Shown one piece after another: positions 1 to 8,377 of a DNA stretch of 24,910 nt. Both the position numbers and the translations under genes were made by a program. Below the pieces are notes generated by a model that had not been told where the DNA came from, did no database searches, and saw nothing but the letters and a program-made list of their open reading frames with translations. How positions within the stretch are numbered: position 1 is the stretch's first letter; each line of letters opens with the position of its first letter. The DNA lies in assembly GCA_943704425.1 (NCBI GenBank), contig CALSCP010002438.1:1-24910 (forward strand), read 5' to 3'. Origin of the DNA: Ministeria vibrans ATCC 50519 (lineage: Eukaryota; Opisthokonta; Filasterea).

Positions 1-345
1 ATGTCGGTGTCGCACAGTGCGCCGGTGTAACCAGGGAGACATGAACAAGTGTGGCCGTTGACATTGTCGGTGCAGTTGCCAAAGGCGCACGGTGACGACG
101 CACAGTCATCAATGTCGGTGTCGCACAGTGCGCCGGTGTAACCAGGGAGGCATGAGCAAGTGTGGCCGTTGACATTGTCGGTGCAGTTGCCAAAGGCGCA
201 CGGTGACGACGCACATTCATCAATGTCGGTGTCGCACAGTGCGCCGGTGTAACCAGGGAGGCATGAACAAGTGTGGCCGTTGACATTGTCGGTGCAGTTG
301 CCAAAGGCGCACGGTGACGACGCACATTCGTCCATGTCGGTGTTG
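1..345 (-). repeat. 111-bp EGF-coding tandem array
   Basis: Copies of a 111-bp unit (37 residues, one EGF domain) recur with the same landmark at 60, 171 and 282. They differ by only a few bases and continue past the window edge. The encoded unit contains CAFGNCTDNVNGHTCSC. The near identity, against diverged neighbours, indicates recent tandem duplication or gene conversion. Confidence 0.93.
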
Positions 346-1658
346 CACAGTGCGCCGGTGAAGCCCGAAGCGCAAAAGCAGAAGAATGCGTTGCTGTTGT
401 CAATGCAGGAAGCACCGTTTCCACAAGGGGACGAAGAGCATTCGGTCATTGTGTCCGAGCACGTCGGCCCCGCAAACGGCGTTTGACAGGTACAACTAAA
501 CATCCCGAATCCGTCTGTGCAAGTACCATTGTTCTCACAGGGAAACGACGCGCACTCGTCAATGACCGTGTCACAGGTCACGCCAGTGAAGCCATTAGCG
601 CAGTTACATATGAACATATTCGTGGCATCAGTGCATGTACTGCCCAATTCACAGGGTGACGAGGCACACTCATCGATGTTGATAGTGCACTGTGAGCCTG
701 TAAAGCCCGGCGAACAGGTGCACATGTACGAGGCAGTACCGCCCGAACACGTACCAAACTCGCTGCAGGGCGATGAGCTACACTCATCAATGTCGATGGA
801 GCAAGTAGAGCCTGTCAGGCCCGGAGGACAGGCGCATGTAAACTGTGCGATGCCATCGACACAAGTGCTGGCCACATCACAAGGCGACGACGCGCACTCG
901 TCAATGTCCGAGTCGCAGAGCATTCCGCTGTAGCCGGAAGTGCAAGTGCAGAGAAAGGAACCTGGCGATGGGGTGGAGCAGTTCCCGAATGCACAAGGCG
1001 ACGACGCGCACTCGTCAATGTCCGAGTCGCAGAGCATTCCGCTGTAGCCGGAAGTGCAAGTGCAGAGAAAGGAACCTGGCGATGGGGTGGAGCAGTTCCC
1101 GAATGCACAAGGCGACGACGCGCACTCGTCAATGTCCGAGTCGCAGAGCATTCCGCTGTAGCCGGAAGTGCAAGTGCAGAGAAAGGAACCTGGCGATGGG
1201 GTGGAGCAGTTCCCGAATGCACAAGGCGACGACGCGCACTCGTCAATGTCTGAGTCGCAGAGCATTCCGCTGTAGCCGGAAGTGCAAGTGCAAGTGAACC
1301 CGTTTGCTCCATCTGCACAAGTTCCTGAGTTGTGACATGGTGACGATTCACATTCATCAACGTTTGTCTCGCAAACGGTCCCCGTGAAGCCTGAATCGCA
1401 CACACACACAAATAGCCCTGGTGATGGTGATGTACAGTTGCCTTGCTGGCATGGCTGCGACTCGCAGACGTCGAACAAGCTCTCGCAAAGCTCTCCGGTG
1501 AATCCCGCACCGCAAATGCAAGTGAATTGACTCGCAGGCGAGCCAGGCACGCAGGTCGCGCCATTCATGCAGGGGCCCGTCTGACACATGCTGGCCGCCG
1601 GTGCAATGAGAATCGCGCACGCCAACGAGAGAATGAACAAGTTTTTTGAACACGTCAT
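1..1658 (-). CDS. EGF-repeat secreted/surface protein (3' partial)
   Basis: The reading frame is open from ATG 1658-1656 to the window edge, giving 552 residues without an intron. The first ~23 residues form a signal peptide (basic start, then a hydrophobic run ending APAAS). The rest is a tandem chain of about 15 EGF-like domains of 37-38 residues, each with six cysteines in the C-x4-C-x(4-5)-C-x(8-11)-C-x-C-x8-C style. Most linkers read D-I-D-E-C, the start of the calcium-binding EGF consensus. Domains 1-3 and 7-11 are diverged; domains 4-6 and 12-15 form near-identical arrays. Known family role: extracellular adhesion or receptor ectodomains. No membrane segment is visible, but the C-terminus is missing, so secreted versus membrane-bound is open. 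The upstream 319 bp is AT-rich. The protein is certainly EGF-type; its specific identity is unknown. Confidence 0.9.
   Translation of the reverse strand, partial: MTCSKNLFILSLACAILIAPAASMCQTGPCMNGATCVPGSPASQFTCICGAGFTGELCESLFDVCESQPCQQGNCTSPSPGLFVCVCDSGFTGTVCETNVDECESSPCHNSGTCADGANGFTCTCTSGYSGMLCDSDIDECASSPCAFGNCSTPSPGSFLCTCTSGYSGMLCDSDIDECASSPCAFGNCSTPSPGSFLCTCTSGYSGMLCDSDIDECASSPCAFGNCSTPSPGSFLCTCTSGYSGMLCDSDIDECASSPCDVASTCVDGIAQFTCACPPGLTGSTCSIDIDECSSSPCSEFGTCSGGTASYMCTCSPGFTGSQCTINIDECASSPCELGSTCTDATNMFICNCANGFTGVTCDTVIDECASFPCENNGTCTDGFGMFSCTCQTPFAGPTCSDTMTECSSSPCGNGASCIDNSNAFFCFCASGFTGALCNTDMDECASSPCAFGNCTDNVNGHTCSCLPGYTGALCDTDIDECASSPCAFGNCTDNVNGHTCSCLPGYTGALCDTDIDDCASSPCAFGNCTDNVNGHTCSCLPGYTGALCDTD
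874..1290 (-). repeat. 114-bp EGF-coding tandem array
   Basis: A 114-bp unit (38 residues) recurs with identical landmarks at 883, 997, 1111 and 1225. The copies are essentially identical; one visible difference is T instead of C near 1250. The unit encodes CAFGNCSTPSPGSFLCTC and is a different type from the 111-bp array. Confidence 0.95.
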
Positions 1659-1977
1659 CAATGGAAAATATTTTTTTTCACAAAAAAATTCTTCACACGC
1701 CCCAAAAGTTTTTCAACACCCAATTGCCCACAAGGCGAGTGAGCAGAAAGCCAAAGAGTCTGCTCTGTGTGTCAAGACGTTGCACGTGTTGCCCAAGCAC
1801 TGCAAGACAGGTCAATAAAATTATTCACTTTTTTAAAAAACTTTTTGCAGAGCGATTAAAAGCAACCTCCGAAATCCGAATCTATAAAACGTTATAATTA
1901 TAATAATTATTATTCTAATCTCGACAAAAAATAATAATGGAGTTTTGATATATTATGTTTCTGAGGGATGTTTTCTG
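1659..1977. other. AT-rich intergenic spacer between two minus-strand genes
   Basis: This 319-bp stretch lies between the stop of the RING gene and the start of the EGF gene. It should hold the RING gene's 3' end and the EGF gene's promoter. It is strongly AT-rich, with A/T runs at 1669-1690 and 1820-1850 and an imperfect palindromic TTATAATTATAATAATTATT tract near 1893-1912. I see no RNA gene and no canonical AATAAA in the right place. Confidence 0.6.
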
Positions 1978-3654
1978 TTACAATAGTTTGAAAGTGGCGG
2001 GTTGGCGGCACCAGGGACACGAGACGGGTGCGGTCTTGGATACGGCACCGCGCCACTGCTTGGCACACTGGCGACATATTTTGTGCTGACACGGCTCAAG
2101 GACTACCCAACAAACACACACACATAGACACATACACGCATATATGAGTTAGAAAAACACACACAACATCATTAAAGAACAACACAAGAGTCAACAACAA
2201 GAACAACACAAGAGTCAGTTACCCGTGTCAACGGAATTGTCACAACACAGCCCACACGTTGTGTCATCCTCATCATCGAGGGGAATTCTGTCAGCCTCCG
2301 TGGTTGTCGTTGTGGCATCACCAGAACGATGGACATCCTTCTCCTCCCCCTTTGCTGCAACGGTGGGCGTGAGTTCGGCCAGTTGTCGTGCAAGAGTTGC
2401 ATTGAGTCGTTCGCGTTGTGTCTCCAGCTGCGCTCGCGCTGTGTCGACGCTTGCGCGAAACTGCTCGTGTGCTTCCATCAGTGCTTTGTGATGCACCACA
2501 TGCAGTGCCACCAGGGGGCTTGTCTCGGCATCCGTAGTCACAATCGGAAGGGCAGACGTATCGCTGAAACAAGAACTACGCCAAAGAAATAAGTGAACTT
2601 TCCAATCAGATAATGCAATAAGAATTACCGGTCGTTGAGTCTTGGGGAGAGAATGGGACATGGCGAATGCTGAACAGGTGAAGAATGAGTTGACAATGGT
2701 GCAGTGTGGGTAGGCAGTGCAAGAGGAACTGATGCCAGAGGCGGATTGTGAGCGGAAGGGAGCGGGTTGCTGTTGTGCGGTGGAAGGTTCTCCGAGACAT
2801 GTTTGTCGCCCAGGAAGGGCGCAAGTGTCGCTATGAAGAAAGACAAACGACGTAGAGAAAATAAAGGCGCAACATCAACAATATGGAGATGGGCATACCG
2901 GCATCGTCAACGGTGATGCGAATAGAGAGCGCATTCGCAATGCGCAGCGTCAGGTGCCCGTCCCTATCCTCGCTCAGGCGCGTTTGCGTCTTGGGGACCA
3001 CCAGACAGCCCTTGCCCAGGGCCCCCGTCGTGGACGCCCATATCCAATGGTGTGGAGCTTGCTGTAGCCTGCCCACCGACAGCGGTTGCTGCAGACCGTT
3101 CCATCAAAGAAAAAGTTTAGTCATTCGAGACCTTGATTATCTATTTTTGTTTTTTGAAAACTGACCTCGTCCATTTCAAGTGTACCGCTGAGTGATGCCG
3201 TCACCTTAGACCGTAGCGACGAGTCTAGGGTGGTTCTACGCCAAGGCGTGAGACGTCGAAGCAGCAGGGACGACGGGTCGTCGCTGGGGACGATTGATGA
3301 ATTTGAATTCGACGCAACGATCGGACTCGATTCGCCGGTGAGTCCGGCAAAGCCAAAGCACGACTCGCGACGAAAAGCATCGTCCTCGTCGTCGCCAAGG
3401 ACGTCCCCCACCACTCCACTGCGATCGTTTCCAGCGGCCCCAGTGCGCGCTTGAACTGAGCGAGCTGTGGCAGTCGCTTGCGAGCGATTTCGAAAGTTTT
3501 CAAACGAAAAACTCAATGCTGGTGTAAAGCCATCCGACTGACTAGGGCCGAACATCAAGCCATCCTCCTTGGAATCACCCAAAGGATCCGCTATTAGTCG
3601 CTCGGAGACTCCCTGCGACGTTGCCGAGTCACCAAACGAGAAACCAAAGCTCAT
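1978..3654 (-). CDS. Coiled-coil RING-HC finger protein (putative E3 ligase)
   Basis: Five exons join in frame: 3166-3654, 2899-3088, 2629-2830, 2223-2563 and 1978-2102, coding 448 residues. Residues 1-163 are low-complexity, Ser/Asp-rich and likely disordered. Exon 2 (164-226) encodes a compact, possibly folded segment I do not recognise. Residues ~230-295 are Pro/His/Ser-rich, and ~318-360 look like a coiled coil. The C-terminus is a C3HC4 RING: C397, C400, C412, H414, C417, C420, C436, C439. Known role of RING fingers: binding E2 enzymes to transfer ubiquitin; that this is an active E3 is inference. A phase-1 intron splits the RING between C400 and C412. The gene lies head-to-head with the STAND-TPR gene, with 131 bp between starts. 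Confidence 0.88.
2109..2217 (-). repeat. TG tract and duplicated 5' splice-site flank in RING-gene intron 4
   Basis: The intron at 2103-2222 carries a CA-rich tract on the plus strand (2109-2141), which is UG-rich in the transcript. Next to its donor, a ~18-bp sequence containing AACAACACAAGAGTCA occurs twice (about 2177-2194 and 2200-2217). Confidence 0.8.
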
Positions 3655-3785
3655 CGAAAATAAAAAAAATATGAACTGTGAAGTGGATAAGTTTTAAAAC
3701 TCATCGAATAATTCTCATAAATCGCAATTTCGCATTGTATTTAGTCGCGTGGTCTCACTGGTGGACTGACAGCCTGCCGTCTGGC
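3655..3785. promoter_or_regulatory. Divergent promoter space, RING / STAND-TPR genes
   Basis: Only 131 bp separates the two oppositely oriented start codons, so regulatory sequence for both must lie here or inside the genes. It is AT-rich, with an A/T run at 3660-3672. The element AACTCATCGA at 3697-3706 resembles AGCTCATCGA at 3649-3658. No TATA box is certain. Confidence 0.55.
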
Positions 3786-6700
3786 ATGGGAGGAAGAGTC
3801 TCCAAGCTTCCGCAAGCGCGTCGGCGGTCCCAGTCGATCCGGCCGAGACGATCGTCTTCGCGCGCCTCCTTCCCTGACCGCCTGCAGCCGCACCAGCTGG
3901 CGCCGGCCGCATTGCTTGTGGCGCGTGCCATTGAAAAGGCGACGGCCATTGGCAAGCAGACTGTCCGCGTGTTGGTGTGGCCCTGCGGTTGCGATGCGGT
4001 CAGCGCAGCCCACGCCATCAACACAGCGCTCCACGACGTTGACGACGGACGCCTCAGCCTGCTCCTTGTCCCTGTCTCCCTCTGCTTCACCGAACGCAGT
4101 CCCTGCGGTGTGCCCGACGCTATGCTGGACACCGTCGTGCGCACTGTCGACTCTGCAGATCTCGTCTTACTTGTTGTCGCTGCCGATGCGGCCGCCTCTG
4201 CCGACCCCGCTGCCTTTGAGCGCGCCTGCTACGCCCGCGCACAGAGTCCGCATAGCAGCGACGCAGATGCGCTGTGGTTTGCCGCCGAGGTGCTTCAGGC
4301 TGCGTCCGATGCTCCTCCTGCGGTCTCACTGTCGGCGCTCGTCGCCAAACGCACTCTCCACAACGCCACTCCATTGCTCAGTGTCGCACTTGCGCCACAG
4401 AACCCAGAAGGACCCTCGTCGTCGTCCTCAACTGCACCGCAACAGTCCAATGAGGCGGACAACCTGTGCGTGGAGTCGCGCTCTGTCGCCTCCCTTCCGC
4501 ATCACCACAACACAACCGACCCACTGCGTGCTTGGCTCGCTCACACTCCCACAAGCGATGAGTGCGCTCAAGTGGCGTTGTCGTCGCCCAACGATTGTGC
4601 CGATGCGGTGCGCCGACTCATCAGTGCTGTGCGTGCTCCGCCGACACACGCGGACGACTTGGATGCGGCTCTATTTAACAGCGAAGCGCTCTTTGCAAGT
4701 CTGTGCCTTGACGACATTGCCAATGGCCAAGAGGAGCCCTTCTTTCACACACGTTTTATTCAAATCAGCAACGAAATTAAAGCACATTTTGCAGCAACCA
4801 CATCGGGATCAACGTCAAGCAGCAGAAAAAACCAAAACAACTGTGGGGGCGTTGTGCTACTCCTTGGGCCCGATGGCGTCGGCAAGGCAACGCTACTCGC
4901 TCGCTTTATCTGTCAACTCGAACTTCCCGTGCACGACCAGTCACAGCAGGTTGATCAGTGGGAGGATTGCGATACGGCCGCCTCGGAAACCCCACCGGGA
5001 ATGGCTACGCCACACTGTCCAGCGCCACTTGTGCTCTCCTTCTTTGGTCGCACACCCGACCGCTTCACCCTTGTCTCATCCCTTGTCAATCAGCTCACAC
5101 GCTGGTTGGGCCTTGCTGTTGCCCCCGTATCACCTACAGTCAGCGAGGCGCGACACTTACTCGTGCAGCTCATGCACACAGCAGTCGCGTCGGCTCGCTG
5201 GTCGGCCGTCTACATTGTCGTGAGCGATATTCATTTGTGCGCTCCCGACTGGCCGGACTGGCTGCCTCGCATGGCCGCACTCTGTGCCGTTCACATTCTG
5301 CTCTCAGGAAACAACATTGACGCGCCACAGAGTGTCGCGCACACGGCACATGTGCGTACCATCCGAGTGCCCCTTGTCAACCGCCTTGGCCGGCGTCACT
5401 TGGTGCGTGTGGCCCTTGACTCGCTTGGAGTGCAGCGTGACTCTCCGACACGCCGTTTAGACGAGGATTCATTGCCACAACGAAGCGAAGACAAAGACTG
5501 CACACACTGGCTTGACGGGGCCACTTCATTGCCACTTTGTCACCGTCTTGCACTGACTGCGGCGCGCTCTTGTCTCACGTGCGAAGCTGCACACAACTGT
5601 TACACCGCCGTTGTGTCCATGCCCACCTGTGAGGAGGTGGCCCTTGCTGCTCTGGACCAGTGTATGCGCCAGGCCGCCGCCGGCGAGTGCGCCGCTGCCA
5701 TTGCCGATGTACTGGCGGCGCTAGTGTGCACACGCTCCGGTCTCATTGAACGTCACCTCGTTGAGTGGTGCACCCACTGTGGCTACACGACGGGCACAGT
5801 GCACTTTGTACTCGCGACGCTGCATCCTTTGCTCGTTGCGAATGGCCGTCACATCCGCATTGCGCATCCCGTGGTGTGTACCGCTGTGTTGCGTATAGTC
5901 TTTGACAGCGACGACGATGGGTCGCGGGTGATGCGCCACCGTCGTCGCCTCTGCGACTTTTTCGCCGCCCGTCTTGAGCAGGCAGCGGGACGACGGTCGA
6001 TGCTCAGGCAGATTCTGCCAGAGCTTGGTTGGCTTCTCATGACCGTAGACGACGGTCGTGAGCAGCTGTGTGCCCTTCTGGCTGACCTGAGTGTATTTGA
6101 GACGCTCTATGCGTCCCATTTGCGTGAGCTCTTTATGCAACTGTGGCTGCACTGTCTTGAGTCAAACAGTGGCGGCGCCACCCTGGTGCGTGGCTACATG
6201 GCACAACTGCACGCCAAGGTACATAATGTTGAGCAAAGCGTGCGCTTGAAGGAAGAAGCAGATCATTCCGCGACTAGGTCAACCGATGTCATCGGTGACC
6301 AGGAGGGAATGGGAAGGGAAAAATGTGGTGTGGGTGTAGGGTCTTTGTCAGCTGCACGACGGACGGTCGCGTCGGAGCTGAAGGAGAAGCGACGAAGGTC
6401 GTCTCAGATGCTGGAGGAGGAAGTGTCGCGACATCGTCGACACTCTCGACGGCTAGCGTCGGAGGAAGAGGGCGCAGTGGTGCCGGGAGAGGCGTCGTTG
6501 CCTGCGATGGCTGGCCAATACTATCGTGTGGCATGTTTCCTACTGGGCATGGGCGATGCATTTGGGGCGCTTGAGCCGCTGGGTCGTGCGGTGGAGTTGT
6601 ACGAGCGGGTGTTTGGCGGAGGGCACTTGGATGTGGCTACTGCTCTGAACAATTTGGCGATGGTTCACATGCGCGTGGGACAACTGTCGAGTGCACTGGA

Positions 6701-8243
6701 GCTGTACGAGCGGGCTCGTCGTGTGTACGAACAGTACGCGGTAGTCAGGAAGGAGGCAACGACGACGACGAGCGCGGAGCAGGTGCTGGTGACGGGCGAA
6801 CGAACGGGCTTTGATCGACGACGGTTGAGTTGGCGTCTATCGCAGCGGCGCAGGAAGAAGCAAGAGAAGAAGAAGAAAAGTATTAGTTGTGACACGTCGC
6901 AGCAAGACGAAGACGCCGTTGCTGTGGTGAGTCAACTGCACATTGCGACAACGGAGCATAACATGGGACTGGTCTGCGAGAAGATGATGCGACTGCGCGA
7001 GGCAGAGCGGTACTATGCGAGTGCGCTGGCAATGCGCGAGCGGCTGCTTGGCGTGATGCATGTGGACACGCTGGCGTCGCAGTGGTCACTTGCTGGGTTA
7101 CTTGTGTCTCAGCTGCGCTGGGACGATGCGGTAGTCGTGTTGGAGGATCTCGTGGGGTTGCGCACGACGGCGCAGGGTGCGTGGCATCCAGGGACTGTGG
7201 ACGCGCTGGAGGCACTGGGGCGAGTCTACGCGGCGCTTGAAGGGCGCTCTGATGACGCCTTGCGAGTGTTTCGCGACGTGTATCGCGTGCGTCGGGCGTC
7301 GGGCGACCCTGCGGCACTGGCGCGCACTGCACATAATCTAGGGAGTGTTCTGGTGCGCGTTGGGCAACCAAATGAGGCGCGTGGGTTGCTGGAGGAGGCC
7401 ATGCGCACGCAGGAGTCAACTTTAGGTGAGGTGCACTGCGACACGGCTGCGACTTGGTTGACGCTGGCGCGTCTGTCGCGAAGTGTGGGCGACACGAGTG
7501 GTGCGATGGCGCTGTATTTGCGTGTGATTGAGGCGCGTGAACGATGTGCTGGTGTCACTAATAGCGATCTGGAGCTCATGACGGCCCGCAGTGGCCTTGC
7601 CACGCTGTATTGTGCGGGGGCTCAAGGTGAGCAAGAACGAGCGCTCGAGCTGTATGCACTCGTGCTCGATGGTATGGGATCAGTGGCGGCGCGCGCTGGC
7701 GAGCGGGGACACCTGGCGGTGCAGTGGGCACGTTTGAATCGTGCTGTGGTGTTGGGAAGCGCTGCGGAGGCACATGTAGCACTGGGACACAGTCAACAAG
7801 GGCTACAGATGTACGCTGAGGCGATGGCGGCTGCCGAGGTGGAGGAAGGTGAGACGCGAGGACGTCAGTGTGTGGTTGTGGCCGAGCTGTGCTCTCAGTA
7901 CGCGACGCATCTGGTGTCGAGTGGTTGCGTGGAGGAGGCCGAGGAGCACTTGTATGCAACAGTACGCCAGCTGGACGCCAGTATTGCGTCGTTGTCGTTG
8001 ACAACTGCAGAGAATGCGAGGGTGAACGCACTGTTGCCGTCGTTGCTTACGAAGCTGGCACGACTATTGCGCATGCGCGGTGATCACGTTGCGGCCGATC
8101 TGCTAGACGAGCGAAACAAGTTGGATGACAATAAGGTATCATCGAGGGACTCCCCGGCAACACACGAAGCTTACCTGCGCGAATTATCATTGCTCAATCT
8201 GCAAATTGCTTTGTCGCGTTCCGTTCGAGTGACACTTGTCTAG
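3786..8243 (+). CDS. Nephrocystin-3-like STAND P-loop NTPase with TPRs
   Basis: A single uninterrupted exon of 1485 residues. I start at ATG 3786 because the frame upstream offers only a GTG. The start MGGRVSK fits an N-myristoylation site (G2, S6), followed by an Arg/Ser-rich segment. Residues ~55-180 form an alpha/beta-looking domain, possibly a very diverged DUF4062-type domain (weak). The P-loop is GPDGVGKAT (361-369), and a Walker-B-like YIVVSDIH starts at 476. Residues ~600-800 resemble the helical/winged-helix part of STAND ATPases. From ~908 come kinesin-light-chain-type TPRs, interrupted near 1008-1040 by a basic Arg/Lys-rich insert. Myristoyl site, P-loop and TPRs in this order match nephrocystin-3, a ciliary protein of ~1330 residues. 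The visible coiled coil of that family is missing, so another TPR-STAND protein is possible. It lacks introns, unlike nearly all neighbours. Confidence 0.88.
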   Translation: MGGRVSKLPQARRRSQSIRPRRSSSRASFPDRLQPHQLAPAALLVARAIEKATAIGKQTVRVLVWPCGCDAVSAAHAINTALHDVDDGRLSLLLVPVSLCFTERSPCGVPDAMLDTVVRTVDSADLVLLVVAADAAASADPAAFERACYARAQSPHSSDADALWFAAEVLQAASDAPPAVSLSALVAKRTLHNATPLLSVALAPQNPEGPSSSSSTAPQQSNEADNLCVESRSVASLPHHHNTTDPLRAWLAHTPTSDECAQVALSSPNDCADAVRRLISAVRAPPTHADDLDAALFNSEALFASLCLDDIANGQEEPFFHTRFIQISNEIKAHFAATTSGSTSSSRKNQNNCGGVVLLLGPDGVGKATLLARFICQLELPVHDQSQQVDQWEDCDTAASETPPGMATPHCPAPLVLSFFGRTPDRFTLVSSLVNQLTRWLGLAVAPVSPTVSEARHLLVQLMHTAVASARWSAVYIVVSDIHLCAPDWPDWLPRMAALCAVHILLSGNNIDAPQSVAHTAHVRTIRVPLVNRLGRRHLVRVALDSLGVQRDSPTRRLDEDSLPQRSEDKDCTHWLDGATSLPLCHRLALTAARSCLTCEAAHNCYTAVVSMPTCEEVALAALDQCMRQAAAGECAAAIADVLAALVCTRSGLIERHLVEWCTHCGYTTGTVHFVLATLHPLLVANGRHIRIAHPVVCTAVLRIVFDSDDDGSRVMRHRRRLCDFFAARLEQAAGRRSMLRQILPELGWLLMTVDDGREQLCALLADLSVFETLYASHLRELFMQLWLHCLESNSGGATLVRGYMAQLHAKVHNVEQSVRLKEEADHSATRSTDVIGDQEGMGREKCGVGVGSLSAARRTVASELKEKRRRSSQMLEEEVSRHRRHSRRLASEEEGAVVPGEASLPAMAGQYYRVACFLLGMGDAFGALEPLGRAVELYERVFGGGHLDVATALNNLAMVHMRVGQLSSALELYERARRVYEQYAVVRKEATTTTSAEQVLVTGERTGFDRRRLSWRLSQRRRKKQEKKKKSISCDTSQQDEDAVAVVSQLHIATTEHNMGLVCEKMMRLREAERYYASALAMRERLLGVMHVDTLASQWSLAGLLVSQLRWDDAVVVLEDLVGLRTTAQGAWHPGTVDALEALGRVYAALEGRSDDALRVFRDVYRVRRASGDPAALARTAHNLGSVLVRVGQPNEARGLLEEAMRTQESTLGEVHCDTAATWLTLARLSRSVGDTSGAMALYLRVIEARERCAGVTNSDLELMTARSGLATLYCAGAQGEQERALELYALVLDGMGSVAARAGERGHLAVQWARLNRAVVLGSAAEAHVALGHSQQGLQMYAEAMAAAEVEEGETRGRQCVVVAELCSQYATHLVSSGCVEEAEEHLYATVRQLDASIASLSLTTAENARVNALLPSLLTKLARLLRMRGDHVAADLLDERNKLDDNKVSSRDSPATHEAYLRELSLLNLQIALSRSVRVTLV

Positions 8244-8377
8244 TAAACTGTGTGTGTAAAACAACAACAAACTGTTTATACTTTTACTTTGACGGAGCTT
8301 TTGATGACTAAGGTTGTGACTTACCAGAGTTAGTTGTCAGAGCTCAGAAGTTTTGTTTTATTTTTACTTCTAGTTTT
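8244..8377 (+). promoter_or_regulatory. Short intergenic space before the kinase gene
   Basis: A 134-bp T-rich spacer between the STAND-TPR stop and the kinase ATG. It must hold one 3' end and one promoter. Just before the kinase ATG is a pyrimidine tract ending in TAG (AG at 8372-8373) that looks like a 3' splice site. Confidence 0.45.

Noticed and set aside
815-1564. 249-codon minus-strand ORF and the 845-1297 plus ORF with perfect internal repeats
   Set aside because: Both are other-frame readings of the EGF tandem array; the true frame carries the cysteine spacing.
3916-5223. 435-codon ORF overlapping the STAND-TPR gene in another plus frame
   Set aside because: It reads as low-complexity Arg/Ser/Pro text, lies wholly inside a coherent P-loop/TPR gene and is explained by GC-rich codon ends.
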